NCBI GenBank assembly: GCA_902806295.1
Contig: CADCWB010000035.1
Span: 1-5,329 of the forward strand
Source of the DNA: an uncultured Sphingomonas sp.
GTDB taxonomy: Bacteria; Pseudomonadota; Alphaproteobacteria; Sphingomonadales; Sphingomonadaceae
Direction: 5' to 3'
Length of the DNA: 5,329 nt
This document shows, piece after piece, positions 4,559 to 5,329 of this stretch. The notes beneath the pieces are model-generated. The model was not told where the DNA came from. It was given only the letters and a program-made list of their open reading frames with translations, and did no database searches. How positions within the stretch are numbered: position 1 is the first letter of the stretch; each line of letters starts with the position of its first letter. Made by a program: the position numbers and the translations under genes.

Positions 4559-5329
4559 ACGCGCCGACGCCCGCTCTCGTCGCCCGGCCCGAGCGGCTTC
4601 GCCTGGTCGGACAGCGGCGACAGGCGCTCGCGGTCATGCACCAGCGGCTGATGTTCGGGATGCTGCTCTACGCCGGCATCGTGACCGTGATTGTTCTCCG
4701 CTTGCTGTATCTCGCCGCCTTCGGCGACCATGCCGGGCGCAAGACCACCGTCATGGCGCTGGTGCCCGAGCGCGGGGACATCGTCGACCGCGAGGGCCAG
4801 CCGCTGGCGCGGACCATCGATGCCTGGACCATCGCGCTGCAGCCGTCCAAGATCATCGGCGATAAGATCGAACTGGCGAACAAGCTCGCTGCCCTGATGC
4901 CTGAGCATGATGAGGTCGCCTGGTTGCAGCTGCTGCGCTCGAACAAGAGCTTCATCTATCTGCGCCGCCGCGCCGGCCCGCGGCTGGTGGAGGCAGTGAA
5001 TGCCTTGGGTGAGCCGGGACTGGCACTAAGCCGCGAGCCGGACCGGCTCTACCCGCAGACCGACCTTGGCGCCCATGTGCTGGGCTTCACCGATATCGAC
5101 GGGCATGGTGCCGCCGGGATGGAGCGCGCTTTCGACGAGCGGCTCTCCGATCCTGCGACCAGGGGCGAGCCGCTGGTGCTGTCGATCAGCAGCCGAGTCC
5201 AGCAGGCGCTGGAGCATGAGCTGCTGGGCGCCAAGACGACCTTCTCGGCGATCGGAGCCGCCGGCATCATCCTTGACATCCACACCGGTGAGGTGCTCGC
5301 GATGACCAGCCTGCCGCAGCTCAATCCCA
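4555..5329 (+). CDS. ftsI: Septal peptidoglycan transpeptidase FtsI/PBP3 (N-terminal part, cut by window edge)
   Basis: FtsI is the class B penicillin-binding protein that cross-links septal peptidoglycan with the glycosyltransferase FtsW. The first 258 codons are present. They show a cytoplasmic basic N-terminus (residues 1-32), one membrane helix at about 33-55, the dimer-domain signature RGDIVDREGQPLA (73-85), the YPQTDLGAHVLGFTDIDGHG run (166-185) followed by GMERAFDE (188-195), and the start of the transpeptidase domain with AAGIILDIHTGEVLAMTSLP (235-254). The catalytic SxxK, SxN and KTG motifs lie beyond the right edge, so activity cannot be judged. The ATG at 4555 overlaps the ftsL stop as ATGA and gives a normal start; translation is probably coupled, as no strong Shine-Dalgarno precedes it. 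Identification is very secure from order and motifs. Confidence 0.96.
   Translation, partial: MNAPTPALVARPERLRLVGQRRQALAVMHQRLMFGMLLYAGIVTVIVLRLLYLAAFGDHAGRKTTVMALVPERGDIVDREGQPLARTIDAWTIALQPSKIIGDKIELANKLAALMPEHDEVAWLQLLRSNKSFIYLRRRAGPRLVEAVNALGEPGLALSREPDRLYPQTDLGAHVLGFTDIDGHGAAGMERAFDERLSDPATRGEPLVLSISSRVQQALEHELLGAKTTFSAIGAAGIILDIHTGEVLAMTSLPQLNP

Noticed and set aside
4341..4865. 174-codon plus-strand open frame across the ftsL/ftsI junction
   Set aside because: Out of frame with both genes, Arg/Pro/Ala-rich, and crosses a clean ATGA junction; a shadow frame.

Overview
The window is GC-rich, has very short gene spacing, and carries the start of a dcw (division and cell wall) cluster in the order mraZ-rsmH-ftsL-ftsI. 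The protein sequences and the GC bias suggest an alphaproteobacterium, most likely a member of the Sphingomonadales. This is inferred from the style of the proteins and was not tested by a database search.

Left part, minus strand (1-1097): the N-terminal 204 residues of PurL (purine biosynthesis), running off the left edge. Upstream of it lies a small lipoprotein gene on the same strand. A good intrinsic terminator sits between them. Only 27 bp separate its T-tract from the purL start codon, and those bases can fold into a hairpin holding the purL ribosome binding site.

Middle, plus strand (1224-2158): a divergent pair of genes coupled by a 4-base overlap. The first encodes a 72-residue single-span membrane peptide. 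The second encodes a lipoprotein with a GldG/DUF4350-like fold signature. No ABC transporter genes are visible beside them.

Regulatory gap (2159-2445, 287 bp): no gene. It holds a perfect DnaA box, one GANTC site, three perfect TCCCA repeats at exact 10-bp spacing (TGGGA on the minus strand, the known MraZ-box pattern), a near-consensus second DnaA box, and a stem-loop in the mraZ leader.

Right part, plus strand (2446-5329): mraZ (transcriptional regulator), rsmH (16S rRNA C1402 N4-methyltransferase), ftsL (septal membrane protein with an unusually long Lys/Pro/Ala tail) and ftsI (septal transpeptidase PBP3, cut by the right edge). Each junction is a GTGA or ATGA overlap, so the four genes are almost certainly one translationally coupled operon, with MraZ likely repressing its own promoter through the upstream boxes.

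I see no mobile element, CRISPR array, tRNA or rRNA. The most interesting parts are the non-coding ones: the purL leader and the layered mraZ control region.
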